Of a DNA stretch of 64,000 nt, positions 18,500 to 27,154 are shown piece by piece. How positions within the stretch are numbered: the first letter of the stretch is position 1; each line of letters starts with the position of its first letter. Below the pieces are notes generated by a model. That model saw only the letters and a list, made by a program, of their open reading frames with translations. It searched no databases and was not told the origin of the DNA. Both the position numbers and the translations under genes were made by a program. Source of the DNA: Microbacterium sp. 1S1 (lineage in GTDB: Bacteria; Actinomycetota; Actinomycetes; Actinomycetales; Microbacteriaceae). The stretch covers positions 1,612,001 through 1,676,000 of the forward strand of contig NZ_CP043430.1 in the NCBI RefSeq assembly GCF_008271365.1, written 5' to 3'.

Positions 18500-19734
18500 A
18501 GACCGTCTGGATCGTCAACCACTATGCGACGGACCCTCAGGAGACCGCATCTGGGTCTCGTCACTTCTCCCTGGCACGGGGGCTCGTCCAGCGCGGTTGG
18601 ACCGTGGTTCTGCTCGCCGCAAGCACCGAGCATCCCTCCGGTCGCCGTCGAGCCGGGATTCCGGACGAGCGCGCGAGCGATCGGATACGCGACGGTGTCC
18701 GGTTCAGGTTCCTGCGAACTCCGCAGTACGACGGAGGGCTAGGCCGCCTACGAAACATGGCCGCCTTCACTGCGGCTCTTCTGCGTCGGGCGAACGTGGC
18801 AGACCTCCCTCGCCCCGACGTGGTGATCGGGAGCACCGTCCACCCGCTCGCGGCGTGGGCGGCTTCGGTCCTGGCCCGCCGCGCCGGAGTTCCGTTCCTT
18901 TTCGAAATCCGTGACCTCTGGCCGCAGACTCTCATCGACATGGGAAAGCTCTCGCCCCGGAGTCCTCTGTCCTGGATGCTGCGCCGCCTGGAGCGCATGC
19001 TGTGCGACCGCGCCGAAGCCGTGATCACGCTGCTACCGTTCGCCTCCGAGTACCTGGTCGCCCAGGGGGTGCCGGCGGAGAAAGTGGTGTGGATCTCCAA
19101 CGGCACGGACGCTGACGACTTCGACGGTGCGCCGCCGCCCGGGGGAGATGACTTCGTCTTCATGTACCTGGGTTCCGTCGGGCGGGCCAATGGCCTCAGC
19201 GCCATCGTCGATGGCTTCCTCTCCGCCGCCGCTACCGAGCCGAGGCTGCGGCTCGTCATCGTCGGGACGGGAACGGAGCTTCCAGCAATCCGTACGCGGG
19301 CTGGCGGATCTCCGCAAGGCGTCCGGGTCACGTTCGAGCCGCCGGTGCCCAAGGACCAGGTTCCCATCCTGGTCGGTCGGGCCGACGCGATGGTCATCAA
19401 CATCCTCGATCTCGATGTCTACCGCTTCGGGGTGAGCATGAACAAGATCTTCGACTACGCTGCTGCTGCCCGCCCGATCCTCGTGGCGAGCAACGCGCGG
19501 AACAACGTGGTCACCGAGGCCGATGCCGGGATCGTCGTCCCCGCTGACGACGCGGAGGCTCTCGGAGTAGCGATGATCAGGATGGCATCTCGGGACGCCG
19601 CTGATGACCGGGCACGGTGGGCGGCGAATGCGCGCGCCCATGTCATGAATCACTACGACTATCGCGCACTGGCCGAGCAGCTGGACCATGTGCTCGAACG
19701 ATGCGTCACGCGCGAGGGAGACAAGCAACGATGA
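18496..19734 (+). CDS. GT4 family glycosyltransferase, WbuB-like
   Basis: This 412-residue GT-B enzyme begins KTVWIVNHYA, with SGSRHFSLARGL near residue 24. It has FEIRDLWPQTLIDMG, typical of the WbuB/GT4 branch that adds N-acetyl-fucosamine-like sugars, and a C-terminal MNKIFDYAAAARPIL donor-binding segment. It overlaps its upstream neighbour and the hisH-like gene downstream by 4 bases each, so expression is tied to the amidation genes. Confidence 0.9.
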   Translation: MKTVWIVNHYATDPQETASGSRHFSLARGLVQRGWTVVLLAASTEHPSGRRRAGIPDERASDRIRDGVRFRFLRTPQYDGGLGRLRNMAAFTAALLRRANVADLPRPDVVIGSTVHPLAAWAASVLARRAGVPFLFEIRDLWPQTLIDMGKLSPRSPLSWMLRRLERMLCDRAEAVITLLPFASEYLVAQGVPAEKVVWISNGTDADDFDGAPPPGGDDFVFMYLGSVGRANGLSAIVDGFLSAAATEPRLRLVIVGTGTELPAIRTRAGGSPQGVRVTFEPPVPKDQVPILVGRADAMVINILDLDVYRFGVSMNKIFDYAAAARPILVASNARNNVVTEADAGIVVPADDAEALGVAMIRMASRDAADDRARWAANARAHVMNHYDYRALAEQLDHVLERCVTREGDKQR

Positions 19735-20333
19735 TCACGATCGTCGACTACGGGGTGGGAAACATCGGGTCCCTCATCAACATGTTCCGTCGGATCGGCC
19801 AAGAGGCCGGACTCACGGCGGACCCGCAACAGATCGTGAGCGCGGAACGCCTGCTCCTTCCGGGGGTGGGGGCCTTCGACGCCGCCACCGCGAAGCTCCG
19901 CGAAGGAGGGTTCGACGTAGCGATCCGCGAGTTCGCCCACACCGGACGCCCGCTTCTCGGGATCTGCCTCGGAATGCAGCTCCTGCTTGATTCCAGCGAG
20001 GAAGGCGCCTCGCCAGGGTTGGGGCTCATCCCCGGCGGCAGCGTGCGCTTTGACGACTCCGGGGGGACCCGTGTGCCGCACATGGGCTGGAACCAGTTGG
20101 TCGTGCAGAAACCGGCGGCGATCGTCGACGGACTCCCCGAGAACCATCGCTTCTACTTCGTGCACAGCTACCGCGTCGTCGTCGCGGACGAGCGCGATGA
20201 GCTGGCACGGAGCGAGTACGGGGGGGAGTTCACCTCGATGGTGCAGCGGGAGAACGTCACCGGTGCGCAGTTCCACCCGGAGAAGAGCCACGCTTTCGGG
20301 ATGCAGATGCTCGACCAGTGGGCACGCTCGTGA
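19731..20333 (+). CDS. wbuY: HisH-like glutaminase subunit of sugar amidation, WbuY-like
   Basis: This 200-residue class-I glutamine amidotransferase has the nucleophile Cys79 in GICLGMQLLLDSSEEG and the His/Glu pair in QFHPEKS. It closely resembles HisH, but its neighbours make histidine synthesis unlikely: the paired HisF-like protein is of the WbuZ type, and a WbuX-type amidotransferase is in the same operon. It should release ammonia from glutamine for acetamidino-sugar formation. ATG 19731 overlaps the previous stop. Confidence 0.88.
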   Translation: MITIVDYGVGNIGSLINMFRRIGQEAGLTADPQQIVSAERLLLPGVGAFDAATAKLREGGFDVAIREFAHTGRPLLGICLGMQLLLDSSEEGASPGLGLIPGGSVRFDDSGGTRVPHMGWNQLVVQKPAAIVDGLPENHRFYFVHSYRVVVADERDELARSEYGGEFTSMVQRENVTGAQFHPEKSHAFGMQMLDQWARS

Positions 20334-21115
20334 TCGCCCCGCGGGTGATCCCCGTCCTTCAGATCGACGACGGAGGATGGCTGGTCAAGACACGCCAGTA
20401 CCGGAGCCCGCGCTACCTCGGCGATCCGATCAACGCGGTGAAGATCTTCAATGAGAAACAGGTCGACGAGCTCGTTGTGGTTGACATCGCTGCCAGTCGG
20501 TCACGTCGTGACCCGGCGTATGACGTCCTCACCGACATCGCATCGGAGGCCTTCATGCCCGTGGCGTACGGCGGCGGCCTGCGTTCGGTAGACCAGGCCC
20601 GGCGTGTGGTCAACCTCGGCATCGAGAAGGTGATCGTCAACTCCGCCCTCTTCACCGCGCCGGAAGCGGTGGAGGCGATGGCGGCGGCTCTCGGGTCGCA
20701 GAGCGTGGTCGCGAGCATCGACGTGCGCCGTGGCGTGGACGGCGAGCTCGTCACGACCAGCGCATCCGGCACACGCCGGGAGCCGGAGAACGTCGGAGAC
20801 GTCGCTCGTCGTGCCGTCGGCCTTGGCGCGGGCGAGATCATCCTCTCCGCCGTCGACCGGGAAGGGACGCGGGAGGGATACGACCTGGAGGCGATCCGGC
20901 TGGTAGCCGAAGTGGTGCCTGTGCCGCTGGTCGCTCTCGGCGGCTCCGGTTCCTTCGAGGACTTCGTTGCAGCGATCTTAGCCGGAGCGGACGCCGTTGC
21001 GGCGGGCAGTCAGTTTGTGTTCTACGGTCGACGCGATGCCGTGCTGATCACGTATCCAGAGCCATCAGAGGTCGCGGCACTCATGAAGGCGTCCCCCAGC
21101 GGGACTACTTACTGA
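20330..21115 (+). CDS. wbuZ: HisF-like sugar-amidation protein, WbuZ-like
   Basis: This 261-residue TIM barrel starts RVIPVLQIDDGG and has YLGDPINAVKIFNEKQVDEL, the signature that separates WbuZ from true HisF. The HisF catalytic Asp11 position is Gln here, while the second Asp (SIDVRRG) remains. The cyclase activity is therefore probably lost, and the protein would serve as an ammonia channel between WbuY and WbuX. GTG 20330 overlaps the wbuY stop. Its 3' end overlaps the end of the opposing gene by 11 bases. Confidence 0.9.
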   Translation: MIAPRVIPVLQIDDGGWLVKTRQYRSPRYLGDPINAVKIFNEKQVDELVVVDIAASRSRRDPAYDVLTDIASEAFMPVAYGGGLRSVDQARRVVNLGIEKVIVNSALFTAPEAVEAMAAALGSQSVVASIDVRRGVDGELVTTSASGTRREPENVGDVARRAVGLGAGEIILSAVDREGTREGYDLEAIRLVAEVVPVPLVALGGSGSFEDFVAAILAGADAVAAGSQFVFYGRRDAVLITYPEPSEVAALMKASPSGTTY

Positions 21116-22475
21116 TCGGCTGCGTCGACGCGCGGGGTGCGCCGGCATCCACCCCTGCTGTCCTGGCCTCGGTCAACCACATCGCCAGAGCAAGCATCGA
21201 CGCGAATGCCATCCAGGTGTACGACGGCTCAAGACTCGCGCTGGCCATCATCGTCATCAGGGGCGAGAGCAGCGCGAACACGACGAGCGCCAGGCCCGCG
21301 ATCTGTCTTCCTCGACCGAAGCCCCTGTCGCGATGAGAGCGCCATCCTGCGCGTGCGATGTGGAACATGACCACGACAGTTGCGGCGAAGACGAAGATCC
21401 CATACTGGCTCAAGATCTCCAGCGCTGCGCTGTGCGGGCTCAGAATTCCCTTCGTCGCCAGATCGTACGGGTGCACTTCGGCTGTGCGCGGCTCGTATCC
21501 GCCGGGCCCGAGACCGAGGAAACCCGATTCCAACGCAAAGTTCACACCATTGCCCAACAAGTTGAAGCGGATCGCACCCGTCTGCCCCTCGTCGAACCAG
21601 GAGACTTGAGCGCGCTCCAGGCCGATGATCCCGGCGATCCCGCCGGGTGAGGTCACCACCAGTAGTGCGCCTGCTGCGATCACGGGAGCGACGATGATCA
21701 TCGTCCGCGGGAACCTGGCCAGGACCAAGCTCAGCACGATGACCGAGAGGGCCACGAACCCCAGCGTTGATTGCGTCTCCCGTATGAGGAACGCTATTCC
21801 GACCAAGAACATGATGATCAGAAGACCCAGGGAGCGCTTGCGGACAACGGCGAACCCCGCGACGAGCATGAGGAAAGCGATCAGCAGGAAATACGCGAAG
21901 TCGTTCGGGTTTCCGAAGGTGCTGGCCAGGCCAGGATCGGTGAGCACGCTCTCCGCGTCGCGGTTCGCGAAGTAGTTGCTCGCGCGCCATCCCGTCCGCA
22001 ACTCATACGCGGCGAGCGCACCCGTGACGATGACAGACGCCGCCCATCCGAGAAAGAGAGCAGTCACGAATCGCTGGTCGAGCCGCGCGAGCAGGACGGC
22101 AATCACCAGCATGCCGCCAAAGAAGCACGAGACAAGCTCGGACGCGGCGTAAGAGTCCACTCCGTGGACGAAGCTCAGCCCCAAGGCGGCGAGCGTGCCG
22201 ATGACCAGGAGGACCCAGGTCGCTTTCCGCAAGGCAGACGGGACTCTCTTCGGGCGGCGTCGGAAGACAACGATGAAGAAGAACAGAAGAGTGGCAACAC
22301 GGAACGCGAACAGGTTCCCGAGCCCGGGCGCGAGGGGGCCGAGGGCGGCGAGCGTCGGAAGGACGAAGATCAAGGCACGCTCAGCTCTGGTGCTGGACGG
22401 GATGGGATCCTCACCCGGCGACACGAGCTTTGTCTGGCGCGGTAGCGCGGTGTTCGTCGCGGCGGCCCGTTGCAT
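21105..22475 (-). CDS. O-antigen ligase/polymerase-like membrane protein (Wzy or WaaL type)
   Basis: This 456-residue protein has about eleven hydrophobic helices, a large extracellular loop near residues 290-360 and the family segment LASTFGNPNDFAYFLLIAF (about 183-201). These features fit the Wzy_C/O-antigen ligase family. In a Gram-positive surface locus with a Wzx-like flippase it is more likely the repeat-unit polymerase or a wall-glycan ligase. ATG 22475 has GGAG 9 bases upstream. It is transcribed against the sugar run and with the glycosyltransferase at 22553. Confidence 0.82.
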   Translation of the reverse strand: MQRAAATNTALPRQTKLVSPGEDPIPSSTRAERALIFVLPTLAALGPLAPGLGNLFAFRVATLLFFFIVVFRRRPKRVPSALRKATWVLLVIGTLAALGLSFVHGVDSYAASELVSCFFGGMLVIAVLLARLDQRFVTALFLGWAASVIVTGALAAYELRTGWRASNYFANRDAESVLTDPGLASTFGNPNDFAYFLLIAFLMLVAGFAVVRKRSLGLLIIMFLVGIAFLIRETQSTLGFVALSVIVLSLVLARFPRTMIIVAPVIAAGALLVVTSPGGIAGIIGLERAQVSWFDEGQTGAIRFNLLGNGVNFALESGFLGLGPGGYEPRTAEVHPYDLATKGILSPHSAALEILSQYGIFVFAATVVVMFHIARAGWRSHRDRGFGRGRQIAGLALVVFALLSPLMTMMASASLEPSYTWMAFASMLALAMWLTEARTAGVDAGAPRASTQPISK

Positions 22476-22552
22476 CGCGGTATCTCCAGGCTCGGTGGCC
22501 GCGTGGTGCGAACACGCAGACGGGGTCGAAGGTAGGGGCAGTCTATCCCGAC

Positions 22553-23626
22553 CTATCCCTGGTGCGCGGCTCCGCGGAGCCAGTCATCCAGCACTGTCGC
22601 CGCGGTGGTGCCGTCATGCCATTGTTCGACGAACGCAGGTCCGCTCGCAGCGACTTCCCTCGCGCGAGCCCGATCGGCGAGCACGTTGTCGAGTACAGCC
22701 GTGATGGTCGCGGGGTTAGCGTCGAAGAGAGGGACGACGCCCCCCAGAACTTGTCGCGTGTGCTCCGACACGCTGCTCACCACCACACGGCCCGCAGCCA
22801 TCGCCTCGATCGCGATCACTCCGTATGCTCCCGTCTGGATCTGATCGATCACGATGTCGGCGCTGTGCAGGAGAGCAGGCATGGCGTCGTGCGAGACCAC
22901 ACCGGTTCGGATCCTCTCGATGCTTCCCTGGCGCTCCAGCAGCTCCAGTGCGCGATCGATGTGCCGGGTTCCCTTCGTCACGGCGGCGTTGGCACTCGGG
23001 CGGTGGAGCACGCGAGGCACAGCTCGACGTAAAGGAGCGTCTGTAGCAGCCCACCTGGCCGGTGAGACCGTGATGGGGAGGAGGACGGATCCCTCGACAT
23101 GCAGCAGCATGTCCGGGGTCGTCACGAAGGTAGGAAGACCAGCCGCCGCCACCGCGCTACGGTTCCGCCGAGCATGCTCGCCCAGTCGCTGCACCCACTC
23201 GGGGTCGGCTTCGGTGAAGAACGAGTGCTCGTTGAGTTCGATGCTCCGTTCAGGATCCCTGGCGTCGCTGCCGTGGAACACCACGGCCGTACACACGCCG
23301 AGACGGCGGTACAACTCCGCCTCGTCGGTGAAGCGGGTGACGTGCGGATCGCCCACCAGAGGCATGTTGCTCTCGTTCAGGAGATGGGTCACGCGGCCCA
23401 TGAGCTGACGTACCCGTGCTCGCCGCAGCCAGGGCGGCGCAAGGCGATAGTGGGGAAGAGAGTGGCCGGAACGGTCGTTGACGCGTCGGTCACGAAGAAG
23501 GCTCGCAACCGGGCCATCGAAGGCGACCGTGAATGCCTCGTGCGCCGTCCGATCTCGCAACGAACGGGCCCAGGCGCTCGCCTGTGACGCGGAGTTGAGC
23601 GGACCGATCGAGAGCGTTTGGTTCAC
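22553..23626 (-). CDS. Glycosyltransferase, GT-B fold
   Basis: This 357-residue protein has a C-terminal GT4-like donor site, DIVIDQIQTGAYGVIAIEAMA, with the EX7E-like Glu pair, and FHGSDARDP in its N-terminal half. I chose GTG 23626 because GAAGG lies 7 bases upstream; GTG 23656 is an in-frame alternative. The 77 bases between it and the downstream ligase gene show nothing. Its donor and acceptor are unknown, but it probably adds a sugar to the same repeat unit. Confidence 0.78.
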   Translation of the reverse strand: MNQTLSIGPLNSASQASAWARSLRDRTAHEAFTVAFDGPVASLLRDRRVNDRSGHSLPHYRLAPPWLRRARVRQLMGRVTHLLNESNMPLVGDPHVTRFTDEAELYRRLGVCTAVVFHGSDARDPERSIELNEHSFFTEADPEWVQRLGEHARRNRSAVAAAGLPTFVTTPDMLLHVEGSVLLPITVSPARWAATDAPLRRAVPRVLHRPSANAAVTKGTRHIDRALELLERQGSIERIRTGVVSHDAMPALLHSADIVIDQIQTGAYGVIAIEAMAAGRVVVSSVSEHTRQVLGGVVPLFDANPATITAVLDNVLADRARAREVAASGPAFVEQWHDGTTAATVLDDWLRGAAHQG

Positions 23627-23765
23627 GACGGCGCCTTCGGTCGAGGGACTCGACACGGTCGAGTCCGAACCGTGTGCCGATAGTCTATGCCCGGGGTCTC
23701 AGACTCGTGCACCTGTGCCTTGGCGCCCTGGGGAGTCCGGACTCGAATCCGAAGAATGAGGTGCG

Positions 23766-25220
23766 TTGACCAGATCGAGAATGTTCGCGCGCCCGGCGTA
23801 CGACCGGACGACCACGAACGCGCTCGGACGTAAGGGGGTTCTCGCGCTGCTGAGCAGACTCGCGCCCGGGCTCACCACTCTCCTCGTCAACGTCGCAATC
23901 GGCCGAATCGCGGGAGCCGGGCTGCTTGGCCTCACGCAGACTGTCACCTCCACTGCGTCGATCGCAGCCCTGGTCTACCCGGCGGGGGGTGCGGCGAGCA
24001 GGTATCTGTCGAGCCTCGGTGCCCAGGGGGAGCGGGAGATGGCACGGGCCGTCGCCACCCACCTGTCTCGTCGGGTGATGCTCGCGTCGACAGCGGCGGC
24101 CTTGATCGTGAGCGCGGTCGTACTGCTCGGAAACCGGGGCAGCGGATCAGTCGCCCTGGTCAGTGGCCTCATGGTCGTTGCCGTCGCCGGACGCGCCTTC
24201 GTCGAAGGCCTCCATTTCGGAGGCGGGGAGGGTGCGCGCCTTGCGAAGTGGAGCCTGGTGATCGCGTGTCTTAGCGTCACTGCGACGATCGTTCTGCTCC
24301 TGTTCGGCGTCCGCGACGTATGGGTCATGGCTCCTCTCGTCGCGCTCCCGATCATCTTCACGGCCGTCTCCTGGCCGCGCCGGTCTTCTCGGCGCCTTCC
24401 AGCAGCCCTGATCAAGGAGATCCGCGGCTTCGTCGCGCTCTCCGTCGTGGGAACGCTCGCGAGCACGGGCTTCGCGCAGGCTGCGGTTCTGGTTGGGGGA
24501 ATCGCCCAGGGACTCTCCTTCGTCGGTCAATACTCGGCAGCGATGACCATGACGACGCCGCTGGGAGTGCTCGCCGCCGCGCTCGCCGCAGTGCTGTTCC
24601 CCGCGCTTGCCGCAACGCACAGCGTCGGGGCGACGGAGGCGGTCAAGCTTCGCCTAGGTGCCGTGACATCCATCGTCATCACCGTGATGGTCGCACTCTT
24701 CATACCGCTCGCGGTGCTCTCGGAGCTTCTCGTATCGCTGATCTGGGGCTCGAAGTTCCCGCAGACCGCATGGATAATTCTGATCCTGCTCCCAGCGATT
24801 GTCATCAGCACCATCGCCGTGCCTGCAGTGAGTGCGGTCACGGCATCCTCGAATCGCGGTATGGCGACATCGGCAGTGTCGAGCGTCATAGGCGCGGTCG
24901 TCGGGGTCGCGGTGTGGGTGGCGCTCGTCCCGAGCGGCTCACCGACGGCGATCCCGCTCGGCTTCGCCGTCGGTACCGTTCTCATTTCGGCGATTCCCCT
25001 CGCCATCGCGTGGAGGCGGTACCGCATGGCCTGGGCGGCCGAGATGGTCATTGTCGTGGCCGTTCTGGCCGTGACGCTCGCTCTCGTCGTGCTCGGGCAG
25101 CACTGGGAACTGAGTCCGGTCTACTCGGTGCTGGGAGCAGGGGTGCTGACGAGCTTGTGGCTGCTCGCCCGTCATCGCACCGTTCGTCTTCTGCTTGCTC
25201 GCGTCCGTCGCCGCGCGTGA
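23766..25220 (+). CDS. Polysaccharide flippase, Wzx/MATE-like
   Basis: This 484-residue protein has about 12-14 hydrophobic helices spread evenly along its length. An early SRLAPGLTTLLVNVAIGRIAG resembles the first helix of Wzx-type lipid-linked oligosaccharide translocases. It would move the undecaprenyl-linked repeat unit outward for polymerisation. The start is uncertain: TTG 23766 has GAGG 4 bases upstream, and ATG 23781 lies further in. It is divergent from the glycosyltransferase at 22553. Confidence 0.82.
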   Translation: MTRSRMFARPAYDRTTTNALGRKGVLALLSRLAPGLTTLLVNVAIGRIAGAGLLGLTQTVTSTASIAALVYPAGGAASRYLSSLGAQGEREMARAVATHLSRRVMLASTAAALIVSAVVLLGNRGSGSVALVSGLMVVAVAGRAFVEGLHFGGGEGARLAKWSLVIACLSVTATIVLLLFGVRDVWVMAPLVALPIIFTAVSWPRRSSRRLPAALIKEIRGFVALSVVGTLASTGFAQAAVLVGGIAQGLSFVGQYSAAMTMTTPLGVLAAALAAVLFPALAATHSVGATEAVKLRLGAVTSIVITVMVALFIPLAVLSELLVSLIWGSKFPQTAWIILILLPAIVISTIAVPAVSAVTASSNRGMATSAVSSVIGAVVGVAVWVALVPSGSPTAIPLGFAVGTVLISAIPLAIAWRRYRMAWAAEMVIVVAVLAVTLALVVLGQHWELSPVYSVLGAGVLTSLWLLARHRTVRLLLARVRRRA

Positions 25221-25230
25221 GTCGTGCACG

Positions 25231-25242
25231 CAACCATGGTTG
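25231..25242. repeat. Perfect 12-base palindrome before the DUF4012 gene
   Basis: CAACCATGGTTG is perfectly self-complementary and ends 9 bases before GTG 25252. It overlaps the -10-like TTGAAT (25240-25245), so it is well placed to be a repressor site. No protein can be assigned. Confidence 0.35.
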
Positions 25243-25251
25243 AATCGCCGA

Positions 25252-27135
25252 GTGACAGATCCCAGCCTTCCGCCTGCGACGCGGCGAGAGCAGCGCGCAC
25301 TGCGCGCGTCTTCCTCCGACGCTCCGACGACCGCTGCCGACGACATCGAGCAGGAACCGCCACGGCGACGCCGACGCGTCTGGCTCTGGATGACGATCAT
25401 CGGCGTGCTGCTCGTCGCCCTGGCCGTGGCCGGAGTGTGGGCAGGAAGCCGGATCTATTCGCAGGCCATGCAGGCGCGCTCCCACCTGCTCGCAGCCATG
25501 CCGTACGTCGCCGAGGTGAAGACGGCGATGCTCGCTTCCGACCCGGAAGCGGCCGCGACGGCTGCGGCGGCATTCCGAGCAGAGGCGGCAGACGCGCAGG
25601 CGGCCGCATCCGGCACGCTCTGGGGCTTTTTCGAAGCCATCCCGCTCCCGCCGCTCGAGAACCTTCGTGCCGTAAGCACCGTCGCCGATGTCGCGGTGTC
25701 GCTCGCCGATGATGTGCTCGTTCCGGCGAGCGGTGTGAGCGTCGCAGCTCTCGCGCCGTCGGGCGGAAGGATGGATGTCGCGGCTCTTCAATCGCTTTCG
25801 GGGCTGCTCGATCAGATTGAGGCGGGGACCGCTGCCGCGGTCGAGCGCCTGGCGGCGCTCGACCACAGTGCCCTGATGGACGAGGTGCGCTCCGGCGTGC
25901 AGCAGGTCGAGACGGCACTCACCGAGATCCAGTCGGTGGCCGGGCCGGCCCGCGACGTCATCGCTGTGCTGCCGGATGCCCTCGGTGCGTCAGGACCGCG
26001 CAACTACCTCGTTATGTTCCAGGGCAATGCCGAGGTGAGGGCGAGCGGCGGCGGTCCTGGATCGTTCATCCTCCTCAGCGTCGACGACGGTGCCCTGTCG
26101 ATCGTCGGAGAGGCGGCGGCCACAGAGTTCGATTTTGCCATCCCGGAGCCCGTCGTGCCCATCGACGCCGAGACCGAAGCGCTGTACTCCGACATCATCG
26201 CTCGGTGGATCGCGAACCTGACGGCGACCCCGGACTTTCCCACGAGCGCGGCGCTCGCGAAGGGGTGGTGGTCGACACTTCACGACGATCGGATCGACGG
26301 CGTGATATCGATCGATCCGATCGGGCTGTCGTACATGCTGAACGCAACCGGACCGATCACACTGCCCACGGGCGATGTGCTGACCAGCGAGAACGCGGCG
26401 CCACTGCTCCTCAACGAGGCGTACTTCAAGTACCCGGACGGCGCCGACTCCAACCGGTTCTTCGCGGCCGTCTCGTTGTCCGTCTTCGACGCTCTCACCG
26501 GTGGGAGCATCGAGCCCGTCCCGATGATGACCGCGCTGACGCGAGCCGCCGACGAGGGTCGTCTGAAGGTCTGGAGTTCGGACGAGGAGGAAGCCGCACT
26601 GCTCGGGGAATCGCCGCTGTCCGGACGACTCCCAACGACGAACGACACGGAGACTGCGGTCGGGGTGTTCTTCAACGACACGACGGGGTCGAAGATGGAC
26701 TACTACGTCGATGCCACGGTGGCTGTGCAGGCGGATACCTGCGCCGCTGACACTCCACGCTGGACCACGACGGTCACACTCCAGAACCACATCACGGCGA
26801 GCGCGGCCGCAGAGCTCCCGCGCTACATCACGGGTCCATACTTCACGCCCGGGGACATCGGGACGGATTTCGTCGTCTATACACCGGTCGACGCCACGAT
26901 CGAGGGGTGGACGTTGAATGGCAAACCGTTCGACGCAATCACGCACACGACTCATCTTGGGCGCGACGCGGTCCGGGTGAACGTCGTTCTACCACCAGAG
27001 TCGACGGCCACGCTCGAGGTAACCATGGCGGCTGCAGCAGGAAGCGCTGCCGCTGAATTCGGACCGACGACAGTCCGTCACACTCCTATGGTGCGTGACA
27101 CACCGGTGAGCATCGATGAGTCGAGCTGTGGTTAG
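25252..27135 (+). CDS. DUF4012 domain-containing protein
   Basis: This 627-residue protein has a short cytoplasmic N-terminus, a basic RRRRR stop and one membrane helix (about 44-65). A large extracellular domain has the DUF4012 hallmarks NYLVMFQGNAEVRASGG and DGVISIDPIGLSYML. DUF4012 proteins recur in actinobacterial exopolysaccharide loci, but no function is established. I prefer GTG 25252 over the upstream TTG 25195, which would overlap the flippase gene. TTGAAT lies 6 bases before it and may be a leaderless-type -10 box. Confidence 0.85.
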   Translation: MTDPSLPPATRREQRALRASSSDAPTTAADDIEQEPPRRRRRVWLWMTIIGVLLVALAVAGVWAGSRIYSQAMQARSHLLAAMPYVAEVKTAMLASDPEAAATAAAAFRAEAADAQAAASGTLWGFFEAIPLPPLENLRAVSTVADVAVSLADDVLVPASGVSVAALAPSGGRMDVAALQSLSGLLDQIEAGTAAAVERLAALDHSALMDEVRSGVQQVETALTEIQSVAGPARDVIAVLPDALGASGPRNYLVMFQGNAEVRASGGGPGSFILLSVDDGALSIVGEAAATEFDFAIPEPVVPIDAETEALYSDIIARWIANLTATPDFPTSAALAKGWWSTLHDDRIDGVISIDPIGLSYMLNATGPITLPTGDVLTSENAAPLLLNEAYFKYPDGADSNRFFAAVSLSVFDALTGGSIEPVPMMTALTRAADEGRLKVWSSDEEEAALLGESPLSGRLPTTNDTETAVGVFFNDTTGSKMDYYVDATVAVQADTCAADTPRWTTTVTLQNHITASAAAELPRYITGPYFTPGDIGTDFVVYTPVDATIEGWTLNGKPFDAITHTTHLGRDAVRVNVVLPPESTATLEVTMAAAAGSAAAEFGPTTVRHTPMVRDTPVSIDESSCG

Positions 27136-27154
27136 AGGACCGCGTTGAGCGCCG

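Noticed and set aside
20318-21115. Histidine biosynthesis hisH-hisF pair
   Set aside because: The HisF-like protein has the WbuZ signature and lacks Asp11, and a WbuX-type amidotransferase is in the same operon with no other his genes nearby.
23676-23683. GCCGATAG on the plus strand before the flippase gene, as in the flagellar promoters
   Set aside because: The base run 19 positions upstream is GGTCG instead of TAACG, so the -35 half is missing; treated as chance.
23740-23752. GGACTCGAATCC resembling a tRNA or tmRNA T-loop
   Set aside because: No acceptor stem, anticodon arm or full-length fold could be built around it.
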